A DNA stretch of 64,000 nt from Branchipolynoe longqiensis (lineage: Eukaryota; Annelida; Polychaeta; Phyllodocida; Polynoidae): contig CM059197.1 of the NCBI GenBank assembly GCA_030323885.1, positions 35,209,484 through 35,273,483 on the forward strand. The letters run 5' to 3'. The notes under the pieces are model-generated. The model searched no databases and was not told the DNA's origin. It saw only the letters and a list, made by a program, of their open reading frames with translations. Positions 1-11,436 of this stretch are shown piece by piece; positions within the stretch are counted from its first letter, which is position 1; each line of letters begins with the position of its first letter. Made by a program: the position numbers and the translations under genes.

Positions 1-255
1 GCACTCATGGTGACTTTATAGTGCTGCCCCATCAGAAGACCAGGCCACCAGCAGCATGACCTGATATCCCACTCAGTCACATTATCCTGACACGGAGCCA
101 ACCAGTTCTTGTCCTATCCTAATAATGCCGAGCACCAGGCTCAGAAGCGACAAGTATCAATTTTTAAGTCATTGATTTGACTCGACCAGGGTTCAAACCC
201 ACGACCTACCAACACGGGAGACAGACGCTCTAACTCATTCGGCCATCCCGTCTGG
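1..255 (-). mobile_element. SINE-A copy, 3' tail outside the window
   Basis: A tRNA-derived SINE read on the minus strand. The tRNA-like head lies at 170-255 with a B box (GGTTTGAACCC). The body contains the central block found in all SINE-A copies (CTAGCCTGG...TGTGACTGAGTGGGAT). The head belongs to the variant beginning GGGATGGCCGAATGAGTTAGAG. The copy runs off the left window edge before its CAAA tail. Confidence 0.75.
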
Positions 256-528
256 TCCGTACCTTCTGTGACGGCTTTGTTTGTTTGCTTGTTTGTTTGT
301 TTATGATCTACGTCTCAACAGTACTATAAAGTCGCCATGAGTGCCCGGTGTAGGTACATACCAAAATGTCGCAAATCCGGCACCAACAATTTTAACATAA
401 TTACTAGCAACTAAGTTGACTAGGCAACTACCAAATTGAGACTATTGCTGTTCAGCGATGAAAACAACACATGATGCGACTTACTGGTTATTGACAGGGT
501 AAATAAACCATCCACAAATTTTTTTTAA

Positions 529-727
529 TGAGTGCACGCTGCCACTAGTCGGTACCTGTCCTGGTATGACCTTAGATGTTGCTAGGATGTTAAACTCCAA
601 CATGGTCTACGTCCCACCAGCTTTTAAGTACTAAAATGTCGTCATGAGTGCACACTGTCACAAGTCAGTACCCGTTCTGCGACGACCTTGTTGCTTGGAT
701 CTAAAACCACAACAAACAAACAAAGCC
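529..727 (+). mobile_element. SINE-A 3' tail fragments
   Basis: Two consecutive partial copies of the SINE-A 3' region. Each has the block 'gaccttagatgttgctagga' or a decayed version, and the second ends in an ACAAACAAACAAA tail. A shorter piece is at 308-352. No tRNA head is present. The rest of 256-800 shows no gene. Confidence 0.55.
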
Positions 728-800
728 GTCAGTGTCATAGAAGGTAAGAAAGAAAATACAAGATTCATATGCGAGAAAGAAGGGAACAAGTGAGAAGTGG

Positions 801-1130
801 GTTTGTTGGTTTTGGGGTTTTATGTCCTACCAACATCTGAGGTCATATCAGGACGGGTACTGACTTGTGACAATGCACACACAGGGCAACTGTATAGTGC
901 TGTCCCACTGGGAAATCAGACCGCCGGCACCATGATCTAATATCCCACACAGTCACATTATCCTGACACTGAGCTAACCAGTCCTTGCCCTATCCTATTA
1001 ATGCAGAGTGCCAGTCTAGGAAGCGACGAGTATCAATTTTATAAGTCATTGATTTGACTCGACCGGGAACCGAACTCCCGTTCTCCTGCACGCGAGGACT
1101 GCGCTCTACCGATTCGGCCACCGCGTCCGG
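801..1130 (-). mobile_element. SINE-A, near full-length reference copy
   Basis: This copy shows all parts of the family on the minus strand. The tRNA-like head (1058-1130) has an A box (TGGCCGAATCGGTAGAGCGC) and a B box (GGTTCGGTTCC). A body of about 200 bp and a short A/C-rich tail at 801-815 follow. Copies in the window differ by point changes and by tail type. The parent is a tRNA gene transcribed by RNA polymerase III, and the tail suggests mobilisation by a LINE. I do not recognise a published family name. Confidence 0.8.
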
Positions 1131-1325
1131 TGTAAGAAGTGGGAGACGATAAACAAGCGAAAAAGGAGTGAGATAAAGGAAAAAAGAAAGAAAGAAAGAA
1201 AGAAAGAACGAACCAACACATTCCCAGTGTGCAAACTTCTAGACAAATGGAGACACACTAGATGATATGTGAATGGTTGTCTCTGTCTCCCTGTCCTCTC
1301 ACTCTCTTTAAATAATTTTTTTTAA

Positions 1326-2150
1326 TGTTTTTCGGTAGGGTTTTATATATTAACAGCATCTAAGGTCACATCAAGATGGATACCAAATTGTGACAGTACA
1401 CACTCAAGGCAAATTTATAGTGCTGCCCACTGGGAGACTAGGCCAACAGCACCATGACCCAATACATCACCCAATCTCATTATCCTGGTACCGAGCAAAC
1501 CAGTCCTTGCCCTATCCTATTAATACCGAGTGGCAGGCTAGGTAGCGACAAGTATCAAGTCATTAAGCCCCAGTCACACCTACCCGGACTAGCCCCGGAT
1601 TTTGAGCCAGACAGGCCCCTGGACCAGTCGCCCGGACCGCCCCGGATAAAATCACTGTTTTCGTCGTTTTTTTGCCTCGCAGTCACACCTTCCCAGACGA
1701 GCCCCGGACCAGAGGCCGGATCGCCCCGGACCACCCCCGGTGTAGCCACGGACTAGTCCCGGACGAGTGATCCGGAGTAAACCGGGCAGTCTGTGGCGAT
1801 CCGTAGTGATCCGGGTCTTACCTGGGCATGGTCCGTGGCTACGCCGGGGGTTGTCCGGGAAAGTCCGGGGGTGGTCCGGGTTAAACCGTGGCTGAAACGT
1901 GGCTCATCCTGGGCGAAACAGCCCCGGACCACCCCTGATGTTTTAAACATTTTAAAACATCCGGGGCTGGACCAGCCACGGATCACGCCGGACCACCACG
2001 GACCACCCCGGATGATGATCCAGGGCTCATCCGGCCTCTGATCCGGGTAGGTGTGACTGGGGCTTTAGTTTTGGTGGGGTTCCACCTGGCAACCACACAC
2101 ACAGGAAGCCAGCCAGCGCTCTTACTGATTCGGCCATCACCTCCTGTGTC
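1326..2150 (-). mobile_element. SINE-A copy split by a MITE
   Basis: SINE body at 1326-1565 and the remaining head at 2065-2150 flank the MITE at 1566-2064. The two parts join into one minus-strand SINE once the MITE and one TTA are removed. This fixes the order of events: SINE first, MITE second. Confidence 0.7.
1566..2064. mobile_element. WA-MITE-1, Harbinger-like MITE full of CCGGAC words
   Basis: A 499-bp non-coding element with terminal inverted repeats AGCCCCAGTCACACCTACCC and its complement, flanked on both sides by TTA (1563-1565 and 2065-2067). A 3-bp TWA duplication is the hallmark of PIF/Harbinger insertion. The interior is largely a scrambled array of the word CCGGAC/GTCCGG in both orientations. 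Open reading frames here are by-products of that GC-rich array. Confidence 0.8.
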
Positions 2151-2493
2151 GCGGTTTAAATTCTCAGTGGGTTTAGAGTCTATGCTCGGGGTTCTGCGCA
2201 TGCATCAAAATCTAACGGCATTTCAGCGTATTCGATTAATCAACTCGGGTGAGCCGAGCAACTCTTTGACGCACAAATGTAGTCAAGGCATCAACTCTTC
2301 AATTCGCTAAATATATATTATTTAGCTAAAATACTTTTAGCATACAGCATGCGTTTTTGTCAACTCCACTCGCGGTGTTCTATTTGAATTTCTACCAACT
2401 CGGGTGACCCAAGTCGTGTTAAGTACACACTCAATACGTGGTTGTGCAGAACCCCGAGCGTAGACTCTAAACCCACTGAGAATCTAAACCACG
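2149..2493. mobile_element. Foldback element FB-1
   Basis: Inverted arms at 2149-2200 and 2437-2493 share about 50 bp, including TCTCAGTGGGTTTAGAGTCT. The interior holds pieces such as 'caactcgggtgagccgag' that recur in FB-2 (18975-19425) and at 38880-39330 and 40125-40180. No coding potential is seen. Confidence 0.65.
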
Positions 2494-3144
2494 ATAACGG
2501 TCTTTTAAATTTATAAGTATTAATATCAAAGCGAGTATATACAAACATAAGAACTGTTCCTCCTACAGGCGGGAGTATGTCGGCCCGAAGGCCCGCGAGT
2601 ACATAGTTAATTAATAATAGCACTCAGTCGTATATCGTCCTTTAATTAACCCGATTGATATATAGCAATACAAACGTATATATAGGTTAATAGCAGGCAG
2701 GCAATACAGGTGGACACCATTCAAAATAATATTCGCATAACCAGTTATACACCAGATAATACATCTTCCAACGACAAAGGTTTAGTTTCACGGTTCTGTG
2801 TATGTTTAGAAGTTGTTGACAGTGTGTACACACTGGGCGAAAGTCACAATGCCAATGGCCTTAGAGCAAATATATGCAGCGGCAGATAAGCTCAAATGGC
2901 ATTCTCAAACGCCTCAGCCTTCTGCACCATCTATTATCACCTAAGGCTCACCCCCCCCCCCCCCCACCCGCTTCCCTCCACCCACCTACATTCTGTGTCA
3001 TTTTGTAAGTACCTGACTTGCGCCACGTCCACAGCTTCTTAATACCCCACCCACCCCCACACACACACCTACCTTTTCTCCACATAACAATGAGGTCAGT
3101 TGGGCGCATTGTCTTCTCTGGTTTACAGAAGTCTTCCCAGCCAA
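2494..3144. other. Unassigned AT-rich stretch
   Basis: No gene, SINE or clear terminal repeat was recognised. It contains a C-run near 2950 and C/A-rich low complexity around 3045-3070. Confidence 0.5.
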
Positions 3145-3627
3145 TTTAAGTTGCATAATCCGATGAAGCCATAACATTTTCTAGAGCAAAGCACTTACCT
3201 ACATATCTAACTTGAGATACAGGGGCACTTATTAAACGCGTATTGATGCATAGAAGGATTACAACATCAATTAAATAGAACATATCCTTGCTGCAATTGA
3301 TACAATTCTATGATGTCCATCGATCATTTCAGTGTGGACACCACCATTATTTTGCACGCTTACATGCTATATAAATACATTATAATAATATTATTAACGG
3401 AGTGCCGGTAGCGTCTCGTTGGCGAAACGCTACCGTTGTCCAATCCGTTGATGGCAGTGAGCAAGCACCACTATCGCTATCATTTCACCTCAAATATTTC
3501 CAATGTCAGCTATTTTTAATCAAAGTTACTCCAAACTAACAGAAAGTAACGATCAACCTAATATATTGGTTTTTTTTATATATTGCTAAAAATTCAAAAC
3601 CATCAGATTGTGCAACTCTAAAGCTAC
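3145..3627. repeat. PAL1 copy with a disrupted interior
   Basis: Both ends match the PAL1 terminal motif (AAGTTGCATARTCCGATGA at the left, CATCAGATTGTGCAACTCTA at the right). The copy is longer than the 356-bp reference at 19673-20028, and its middle (about 3330-3480) lacks the family sequence, so another insertion is likely there. Confidence 0.6.
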
Positions 3628-4799
3628 CTGTTTACTGAGTCAGTTAGTTAACCAGCCTTCCCCTCTCCCCATCCACACCATAGCTATCAGCCCACACATA
3701 TTGCCCCCCTCCCATCCCCCCCCCCATCACACACACACACACACACACTTTCACCGTGATATTAAATTCCCATGAGGATTTAACATGACCACTTTAACAA
3801 GTGCCCTATGAACCAGCAACATTTTGGACATTGTCAGAATGCTATACGAGTACAGTGAATTCTTACCGGTCTACCATTTCGAATACCCTTCCTACCTGTT
3901 ACGTGTTAGCAAAGTATCATTACTGGACTTTACGCTTAATCGAAGCAAAACAGTGCAATATTAGATTGGATTGGTGTAGTAAACTCTGGCTGGCACCATA
4001 CTTTAATTTTTAACTTGAAAGCAAAAATTTGCAAGTGTATGCGGGAAGGCGGAGGTGGCTGATGTGGAGGTGGCGCCCCCTAGCCTACAGGATCTGCGAT
4101 GGGGTGTGATAGTGTCGCCAGTTCTAGACAGTGGCAACTCACAGAACTAATTAGGTAGCAATGCTTCATTGGTTAATATAATATTATCACATTACAATGT
4201 ACAAGACGACTTCAGGACAGAATGAAGCCGTTCCCGAATGTATAACGGCAAAGTTTCCAAAATTAAAATAAGGAACATGAGAATGAGTGTGGCTCATTGA
4301 GGCCATGTGGACAGATCACGTGATATCTATGGCCATGCCTGAAAGCTAATCCATTTGTCCACGGGTAAACTAACAGGACAAAGCCAGATGAATCACAATG
4401 ACATGATCTCTTCTGGCTGCCCCCCCCCCCCCCCTCCCTGCCACTCAGGCCAACCAACTTTTCGCTTGCACGTCTCATTTCTAAGTTGGCTTACAATTAT
4501 CTGCTTAGCAATGCCGAACGGCAATTTTGTTGTAATTCATTACTTTTGACTCAACTGGAATTTGAATCCTCGACCTTCCTTCCGTACAGGAAGCCCCCCC
4601 CCCCCCCCCGGTTCATCCCGTCCACAAATTGCACCATGACAATCTGCGACTGACCACTGAGCATGTTGACACTGACAGAGTGACGGTCAGTATGTCAGTG
4701 GTTCACGCAATGTCTGGGTCAGCATACATTCCACGCATTGCGAACTGTGATTAGAACACGACCTGGAACCAGCTACCTCACCGTGGACTTGCATTATTG
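3628..4799. other. Gene-free stretch with C, CA and CCCACC runs
   Basis: Low-complexity blocks lie at 3703-3750, 4419-4437 and 4594-4610. The remainder is AT-rich single-copy-looking DNA. The small ORFs have no recognisable domain. Confidence 0.5.
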
Positions 4800-4975
4800 T
4801 TTGTTTAAAACCTTTATTCGGCTGAACAATTCTTTCTTTTTTTTTCAGCACCGAGCACTGGTCTTCCGACCATAGGTATATATATATATACAAAAAAAAT
4901 TCTTATTCCTGTAAATTAGGTTTATTCTGCTGAATAAGTTCTTTTGTCAGTGCCGAAGCACTGGTTTTCCAGCAA
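4800..4975 (-). repeat. Two orphan LINE-like 3' ends with a GTGC..GCAC hairpin
   Basis: On the minus strand both pieces read as a hairpin-forming block (ACCAGTGCTTCGGCACTG type) followed by ACAAAAGAACTTATTCAGCAG and AATAAA. The same 3' end closes the LINE fragment near 23153-23220 and recurs at 23833-23890, 24350-24420, 28125-28200 and 32394-32470. Confidence 0.55.
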
Positions 4976-5368
4976 TTTATCAATTCGAGATTATTTACAC
5001 AAAATGGTATAGAGTCAGTATCCGTGTATTAAAGCGAGCTAACAAGAGCTGTTGAGTACACAATTTGCAGCATATAGCGCAATGGATATCTGATAGTTAC
5101 ATACAAGTTCGACAGCAATTATAGCAATAGTAGTGTTTTATGACTACACCAATATTAGTCGGATCAATGTGAGTGTTTTCATGGTATTTCGAATGTTAGC
5201 AGAAATCATCTTCTGTATTAATTTGGTAAAGTTGAAATAACATTTATACACCACATAAATCCACGTTATCTCAATAATATTTCCTATAATATTCAGGGGA
5301 AATGTATTTTAATAAACCAACTAAGCAATTTACCTGTGTGTCATAGCACGATAATAGTACCATTGTTT

Positions 5369-5503
5369 CTGTGTGTGTGAGTGTGTGAGTGTGTGAGTGT
5401 GTGAGTGTGTGAGTGTGTGAGTGTGTGAGTGAGTGAGTGAGTGAGTGAGTGAGTGAGTGTGAGTGTGAGTGTGAGTGTGAGTGTGAGTGTGAGTGTGAGT
5501 GTG

Positions 5504-5595
<92 letters not shown>

Positions 5596-5608
5596 TGTGT
5601 ATATATAT
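5369..5608. repeat. Compound GTGTGA / GAGT / GT / GC-GT microsatellite
   Basis: About 240 bp of ordered blocks: (GTGTGA)n, then (GAGT)n, (GAGTGT)n, (GT)n and (GCGT)n. The long reading frames across it are repeat artefacts. A sister array with the same block order is at 16603-16813. Confidence 0.9.
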
Positions 5609-5614
5609 AGTATA

Positions 5615-5931
5615 TGTAGTAGTCTGCACTGACCTCTCAGACAAGAAACCATATAGACACGTAGGCGTGGATAGTGTGGTGATATCAGGGAGCCTAGGTG
5701 GTGTAATGGTTAGCACACTGGCCAGGAATGCAAAGAGATGTCGGTTCGAGTCCTGCTCTAGGCGCGGTATTTCCCATTTTCATCACCCCCCATGACACTG
5801 CTTGCTGTGACCATGATCCTGTACAAGCTATGTGCTGTATGGTTGTTGAACCTACCCTGTGTATGTATGTGTTAGTGCATTGCCTGTATGTAATTTTGTA
5901 AGCATTAAAAGACTTATAATTCCATGGGGAT
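5615..5931 (+). mobile_element. SINE-B, full-length copy
   Basis: A second tRNA-derived family. A leader of about 75 bp (GTAGTCTGCACTGACCTCTC) precedes the tRNA-like part at 5690-5768, which has an A box (TGGTGTAATGGTTAGCACAC) and a B box (GGTTCGAGTCC). A body of about 150 bp ends near TTCCATGGGG. The leader 5' of the tRNA-like part is unusual for a SINE. It may mean that the unit is composite. Confidence 0.7.
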
Positions 5932-6118
5932 GAGTGTAGTAGTCTGCACTGACCTCTCAGGCAAGTAACCACATAGACAGGTAGGTGTGGGTAGTGTGGT
6001 GATATCAGGGAGCCTAGGTGGTGTAATGGTTAGTACACTGGCCTGTAATGCAAAGAGATGTGGGTTCGAGTCCCGCTCTAGGCACGGTATTTCCCATTGT
6101 CATCACCCCCCCCCCCCA
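5932..6118 (+). mobile_element. SINE-B, second tandem copy, truncated after the B box
   Basis: Begins with the same leader immediately after the first copy and stops in a C-run after the tRNA-like part. Head-to-tail placement suggests tandem duplication or insertion into the first copy's 3' end. Confidence 0.7.
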
Positions 6119-6129
6119 CGACATATATA

Positions 6130-7103
6130 TATGGGTTGTTCTCAGAAACTGTGCATATCAAACCGTGACATCAGTACCAAAACCTCAAAATACTTTAAAC
6201 ATTAAGAAATCCATTACTTCGGGACTAAAAACCCAATTTCCCGTTATTATAATATATTTGTAATCAGAAAGATAGGATCTTTCTAACTGTACCATTTGCA
6301 AATTAACTTCATGAAAAGAAAAAAATCCTATTAACATACAAACATATGTAACACAGAAGAAACAAAATAGAAAATCACACTTCGACCAAATAACGGACGC
6401 GATGAACCACTCACTCTTGCTCATTTGCCTTTCCTGCAGTTTTTGCATAGTGATTCACATAAAAGTAAGCGACTATTCTATTCTGAATTAACTTGATGGT
6501 CTGATTTTGAATTAGCATGGTAATATTCCAATATTTTACAGACATTGAGCTCAAATTTCACTGTTCAGAGGCAACTTCAGGATTTAACTCTAACTATACC
6601 ATAATCAGGTCAATGTGGCACGGGTTAAATAGTGAAAGTAATTCCTTTGTTGTATTTATACTTAGTGATTGATGGGAAGTTTCAGTGTGGGCAAGTGGAA
6701 TCGAAATGTTACTCTGCTAATGACTCCAGAAATGGTTAATTATTTCCTTATTTTTATACTATTTAAAAATGTTTAATTCTCCAACTAAGGATGATGTTGA
6801 ATATGACCATTTGAAATGAAATGTCTTGTTGTTCAGGGCTTTTGATTAAGTTTGTGACACTTTATTTTCAATCGTGTTGACAATGTCACAAATTGGTGGC
6901 ATAATTCTCTCCTGATTCAGTCACATCCATCCCAATAACGTACATAATACACAAAACTGGCACTCAATTTTATCTTTATTATCTCTCACATCAATTGGCT
7001 ACATGAAATCAAAATATTGATATTACAATGAACGGTTGCTTTGAAATACAGATTTCAAATAGACTACCCCAAGTGGTAAACAGTTTCTGAGAATGACGCA
7101 ATA
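6130..7103. mobile_element. Putative non-autonomous DNA transposon, about 970 bp
   Basis: The terminal inverted motif TTCTCAGAAACTGT is at 6139 and its complement ends near 7095. Both ends sit in TATATA-rich DNA, as expected for an element that targets TA. The interior is AT-rich. Its best frame (minus, 6185-6448) has no recognisable domain. Confidence 0.45.
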
Positions 7104-7117
7104 TATATTATATATAA

Positions 7118-7211
7118 GACACAGTGATACTCTGATTTAACGCACCCCAGCTTTTTTCGCGATGACTTTTTATGGATCCCAAAGGTCGCGTTATAACGGG
7201 GTCTCACTGTA
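7118..7211. mobile_element. Short mariner/Tc1-like MITE
   Basis: A 94-bp palindromic element. The left end reads CACAGTGATACTCTGATTTA and the right end is its imperfect complement (ACGGGGTCTCACTGTA). Widespread mariner-derived MITEs have ends of this kind. No coding capacity. Confidence 0.6.
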
Positions 7212-8209
7212 TGCGATTTTAAAATTGTACTTCTCAGCTTCAGTCCTTATTGAAGGACCAGCGGAACTAGTACATTAATGTATTAATAGTGCTGCCCACG
7301 GGGATACAGTGGTGCCCGTACGATGACTCAATACCCCACTCAGTCACATTATCATGGCACTTAGCCTACCAGTTCTTGCCCCCAACCTTGTAATGCCAAT
7401 TTATGTAGTTGCTGGTGATTCTTTACTAGTGGTCAATAGTCATTGTGTATTAGGTAGATAGTGTGAATGAGGCACTAGTGATAGTGTGTAAGGAGCCCCA
7501 AGAGCTCTACTCACTACCCCCTCCCCCCAACTGTTAGTCACGGATCACCACACACACACACACAGCAGGCAGGTGCAGGCCAAGCAGCCACACCGCATGG
7601 TGGTGGTGGGTAGAACACAGTAGCCATGGTGACCCCAGAATGCCTACTGTTCATTGGTGGAACTAGAAATGCTTGTTGCTGATTGGAGATAATGGTAAGA
7701 TTCTTTACACTCTTCTTTTCTCTTCTTGCCTGTATTGATTTCCTATAGCTGCCTACACATCCCACAGATGCCAGCCGTCGACTTTACACAGTGTTTAATT
7801 CTTTAAAGAAATGCCGATATGGTAAGCACCAGTTTTGTGCTCAAAATCTCAAAATGTTAGAACTGAACTTAGAATCTGTCAGATGAGTCAATAACATGCG
7901 TGGAATGGAAAACGCACCATCAACAGCAAAACATTCGGATGAAACTTGAAAGGTCGCCCACAAAGTGTCAAACAGTGGTAGGCACAGCTCAAAGATCGCC
8001 CGGGGCCGATGAAATGTTCTGTTCAGGGGTCAATGTCAGGAAATGTGTGCGCTACACAAAACATGCCCCCGCACAATCAAAGACAGTCGCACACATCTAC
8101 CCTAAGAAGCGACACTGCCTCGTGCCATTTCTCCATTTTGCGCAGCAATCAACAACCTGCTGACGTCCATCTTGCTCAGAAGCCGACAGCAGACCAGGCA
8201 TAGGGTACT
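7212..8209. other. Gene-free stretch with a SINE-A fragment and a CA run
   Basis: A headless minus-strand SINE-A body lies at 7285-7396 and a CA run at 7547-7563. Nothing else was recognised. Short frames at 7900-8203 show no domain. Confidence 0.5.
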
Positions 8210-8332
8210 CAGGGAGCATTTTGTTTTGAAAATTTTGATCAGCAACAATTGCTAATCAATTTAGAAATTGATTAGCGATCTACATAACTTGTATTGCGAT
8301 TCGCAACACGATACCAAACAAAATGTTCCCTG
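8210..8332. mobile_element. Small foldback MITE, 123 bp
   Basis: Ends CAGGGAGCATTTTGTTTT and AAACAAAATGTTCCCTG are inverted copies. A CAGGG terminus is typical of hAT elements, but no convincing 8-bp target duplication is visible. Confidence 0.5.
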
Positions 8333-8429
8333 CTGTAACGTATACACACAGGCTTCAGCAGTAAATTGGCCTGGTATGCTCTTATATGCAGCAACAGATG
8401 CTTAATAACTACACCATTATCTAAGTTGG

Positions 8430-8570
8430 ATATGTAGGTTCAAATCTACATTAGTGTCTTGCTTTTGAAAATGTGATGCTTTTATCAGACTATGCACCTT
8501 TAATATAATTATCTAACAAAGTATGGCAGGAATTCAAAACCAACCAACTATGTAACTTTAACGGTTGATT
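8430..8570. repeat. PAL1 half copy
   Basis: Matches the right half of the PAL1 reference (CAAATCTA, then TTTTGAAAATKTGATGCTTT). The left half is missing. Confidence 0.5.
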
Positions 8571-8796
8571 GTATACATTCACACTACCATTTAGGCCTAG
8601 CATTCTTCACATTCCACAATTACTGGTTCAGTTTTACATGGTCCTAAAGTCCAGATCGCAGGTAGAATGTCTGAGCATCAGCAAAGAAAGGCCTGACTGA
8701 ATAGACCTCTTCGGAGCTCCTGTCCACTGGGTACTGGTGTGCTTACACAATGGGTAGAGGGGTTGCCCCCCCCCCCCCACCCCCACACTCTTCCAA

Positions 8797-9103
8797 GTCC
8801 TGACAACATCTATGGTTATATCACGACAGGTACACACTTGTGATACTGATAGTGCGCACTCATGGCGACTTTATAGTGCTTCCCCACCAAGCCAGCCACC
8901 AGAAGCATCACCCAGTATCCTACAGTCACATCATCCTAATACTGTGCTAACTGGTCCTTGTCCTATCCTATTAATGCGACGGGTCAGGCTAGGTAGCAAC
9001 AAGTATAAATTATATAAGTCAATGGTTTGACTCGACCAGGGTTCGAACTGCCAACCTTCCACATGGGAAGCAAGCGCTCTTACCGATTCAGCCACCGCGT
9101 CCG
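8797..9103 (-). mobile_element. SINE-A, near full-length
   Basis: Tail-proximal block at 8797-8830, body, and tRNA-like head ending in CCACCGCGTCCG at 9103. The B box (GGTTCGAAC) is well preserved. Confidence 0.75.
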
Positions 9104-9245
9104 ATCTGTTAACTCAAAAGTAGCGGGTAAACATGAAGACATATACAAAGAATAAATGTTGCTTCTTAGATTGAGAAATTAGGCTCTCATAAAGACTCAT
9201 TTCATTAGCCCGATTTTTCTACCATTTTGATATAAGGCTGATCTT

Positions 9246-9286
9246 CACCCGTGTACTACAAGTACCGGGTGAATCTTTTATCTAGA
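9246..9286. repeat. 3' end fragment of the TAGATAAAAG MITE family
   Basis: Matches the right end of the element at 25108-25524 (CACCCGTGTACTACAAGTAC, then GGTGAATCTTTTATCTA). It stops 4 bp before the split-repeat element starting at 9290, so that element may have inserted into or beside it. Confidence 0.5.
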
Positions 9287-9289
9287 TAT

Positions 9290-9537
9290 GGTCGTAATGC
9301 GAAGCATTTCGTTTGATGCGAGGGAAGGGAGAGCGACTCACCCCCCCCCCTCTACCCGGGCCTTCACCCAGCATTCGCGCCTCGCGCGACGCCCGCTGCT
9401 CACCCTCGCCCTCCCCCGGCCCTGAGCGACTCACGCCTCTCCTGCCACTGCTCACTTTCCCCCTTATAAGGCCGCCCGGCCGCCTCCCTCAGGCACTCAG
9501 CCTCCAGCCGCCTTCCAGCTCTCTGCCCTTTTCTTCT
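9290..9537 (+). repeat. Split repeat A1
   Basis: Direct repeat of 11437-11688. Differences from A2 are essentially one substitution and C-tract length. It contains the TATA-like promoter and starts GGTCGTAATGCGAAG. Confidence 0.85.
9463..9469 (+). promoter_or_regulatory. TATA-like box in A1
   Basis: TTATAAG lies in a GC-rich context, 126 bp upstream of the gag ATG at 9595. The same box is present in A2. It is a plausible promoter for the full-length RNA. This is inferred from position only. Confidence 0.4.
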
Positions 9538-9594
9538 TTGGCTCTACTCCACGGACTCCACCTCGGACCGCTGCTCCTCTGCCGACCCTGCACC

Positions 9595-10725
9595 ATGCCC
9601 GGCCGCGGCAAAGGGAAGAGTCGGAGGAACTCCAAGACCTCCGGGATGGCCACACCAGGACCCTCCTCGGGCTCCCCGGGTAGCCCCGTCCCCTCTGCGG
9701 CCCCGACCTCCCCGGCAGCACCCTCGGGCCAGCCCAGCAGCGAGACGGCCCTCCTCATCGAGGCCATCACCCGCCTCACCAGACGCATGGACAGAGACCT
9801 GGACGACAGGGGGAGGCCCGAGGGGCCCCGCGGAGCCCCCCGCCCACGCCGAGGTGCGAGCCCGCCTGCAGCCTGCACCACGTCCCGGCGCCTCGGGCGT
9901 ACGCCGCAGCCGGGAGCCGGCCGCCGCCCCCACCTCAAGCGACTCAGCCCGGGGGGCCGGACCTACAGTACCAGGGCTACACCCGCGCCCACGCCAGCTC
10001 AGCACCACCGCCCACCTACCGCCCGGATCCCGAGGAGTACAGCCCGGCATCCGCGGCCGACGCGGAGGCGCATCGCACCGTGCGCCGCCGAGGGATCCCA
10101 GCCGATTACCTCTTCCCTTGCGACCTCGTGGAGAGGGGTGCGGGGCGCAAGGCAGTCAAGCTCGGAGAAGCAACCAAGGACGAGTACAGCCTCGCCCTCC
10201 TCTCCATGGTCAACCACCCATCCTTCCCGGATCACTCCCTCCAGGGCCTACACCAACACCACCTCACCCTCATGAGAGACGTCCTCATCCACCCCTGGCC
10301 GACCGTCCGCCGGTACTCGGAGACCATCTTTTCCTGGATCGCGGACGGAAGGCTCCCCCAGGGGTGGCATGACCCTGTGGCCCTCAACGCGCTCAGGGTC
10401 GACTCCCTCACCACGCCCACCACCCCGGCAACACCAGCTCCCCGAGGCGACGATGGGGCCCGAGGTGCACACCTGCCCCGGCAGCAACCCGACACACGCA
10501 CCGCCTACGATAGGCACGCTCACGGGGCTCCCTGCTCCGCTTGGAATCGTGATCCCGCCTCGTGCACTCCTCGGAGAGGCTCACGGCGAGGTGGGAGACA
10601 GGCGCCGGCACGTCTGTGCCTATTGCGCCAACGTCCGGCGCATATTAACAATGCACAGCGAGGCCGGTTGCCGCACCAAGCAAGCCCGTGCGCGCGGGAC
10701 CCCGGCTGCCTCGGCGGATTTTTGA
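9595..10725 (+). pseudogene. Gag-like protein, frameshifted
   Basis: The ATG at 9595 follows CACC, a good context. The first segment (basic and Ser/Pro-rich) ends in a helical stretch ETALLIEAITRLTRRMDRDL. Near 9780-9845 the sensible frame shifts to one that carries the conserved-looking core (about 10100-10400), including the motif PWPTVRRYSETIFSWI. A second shift near 10450-10590 leads to a CX2CX9HX5C zinc-knuckle-like motif (HVCAYCANV...HSEAGC) and a stop at 10723-10725. The core resembles gag proteins of DIRS/Ngaro-type elements as I know them. That is family inference, not a search result. A Pro/Ser-rich region continues to about 11130. With two frame breaks the copy is probably defective, unless unseen splicing rejoins the frames. 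Confidence 0.5.
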
Positions 10726-11134
10726 TCCGCCGGCCTCCCCCCGGCTGGCCCGGGGGGCCTACCCCGGCGCCTCACCCCAACCATTCCCGACAGCCCCGCG
10801 ATTCCCACCGACGGCCTCCCAGCGAACACCGATCGAAACGCCGCCCAGAAGAAGCCGAGGATCATCACCTCGCACCTCACACCTCAGATGACTCAGCCCA
10901 GCCTCACGAGAGACCCACCCAGCCCAGCCCTGAGGAGTTCGCTGCCCCCCTGCTCGACCCTCACCGGAACTCCTCCCCCCGGGCTCAGGAGCGGGCCTCC
11001 CTTTTTTGGCCGCCCGCTCCCCCTCCACGTAGGCCCCGGACCCTCCTCTCAACCAGGCCTGCCTCTCCAGGCCCCGCCTCGGGCGCCCCGCGCCCCGGCC
11101 TCGGGCACGCCTCGAGCCCTCTCCTTACTCTTTG

Positions 11135-11436
11135 GCGGAGGGCTCCTCGGCCCCCCCTCTACCAACTCTGACACTGCTCCTTCTGAGCCCCTCCTCTATT
11201 TATCCTCTGCTCCTCATGAGCCCCTTACTGTATTGCTCCTCACGAGCCTGTTGCTCCTCATGAGCCCCTCTTATTGCTCTCAGCCTGTTACCTCCTCTGT
11301 TGCCCTGCTTGTACCGTTTACCTTACATTTTTCTCATTGTTTATGTTCTTCTGACTGTTCTCTGTATTTGCCCGAGGCGTCACAATAAACGCCTCAGCTT
11401 TCCCACATCCGCCTCTGTTCTTCCTTCTCGCGCATC
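11135..11436 (+). repeat. Split repeat B1
   Basis: 302-bp direct repeat of 11735-12036 at a constant 600-bp offset. I noticed one substitution (CTGACTG against CTCACTG). B1 abuts A2 directly at 11436/11437. Confidence 0.85.
11384..11389 (+). terminator. Polyadenylation signal AATAAA in B1
   Basis: AATAAA lies within CACAATAAACGCC. The equivalent site in B2 is at 11984-11989. Either could end the element's RNA. Confidence 0.45.

Noticed and set aside
1040..1130. tRNA gene calls at this and about 20 similar sites
   Set aside because: A and B boxes are present, but the acceptor stems do not pair and every site is followed by the same SINE body.
5330..5795. Long His/Thr- or Cys/Val-rich reading frames
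   Set aside because: They translate the compound microsatellite. Frames are open on both strands because the repeat lacks stop words. The same holds for 16605-16833 and 35675-35760.
6185..6448. 87-residue minus-strand frame as a gene
   Set aside because: It lies inside an AT-rich putative transposon, shows no motif and has no splice support.
7119..7211. Small structured RNA
   Set aside because: The strong hairpin is explained by mariner-like terminal inverted repeats.
9489..10523. Several long minus-strand reading frames opposite the gag-like region
   Set aside because: The high GC content keeps stop codons rare in all frames. These frames have no domain and overlap the better plus-strand candidate.
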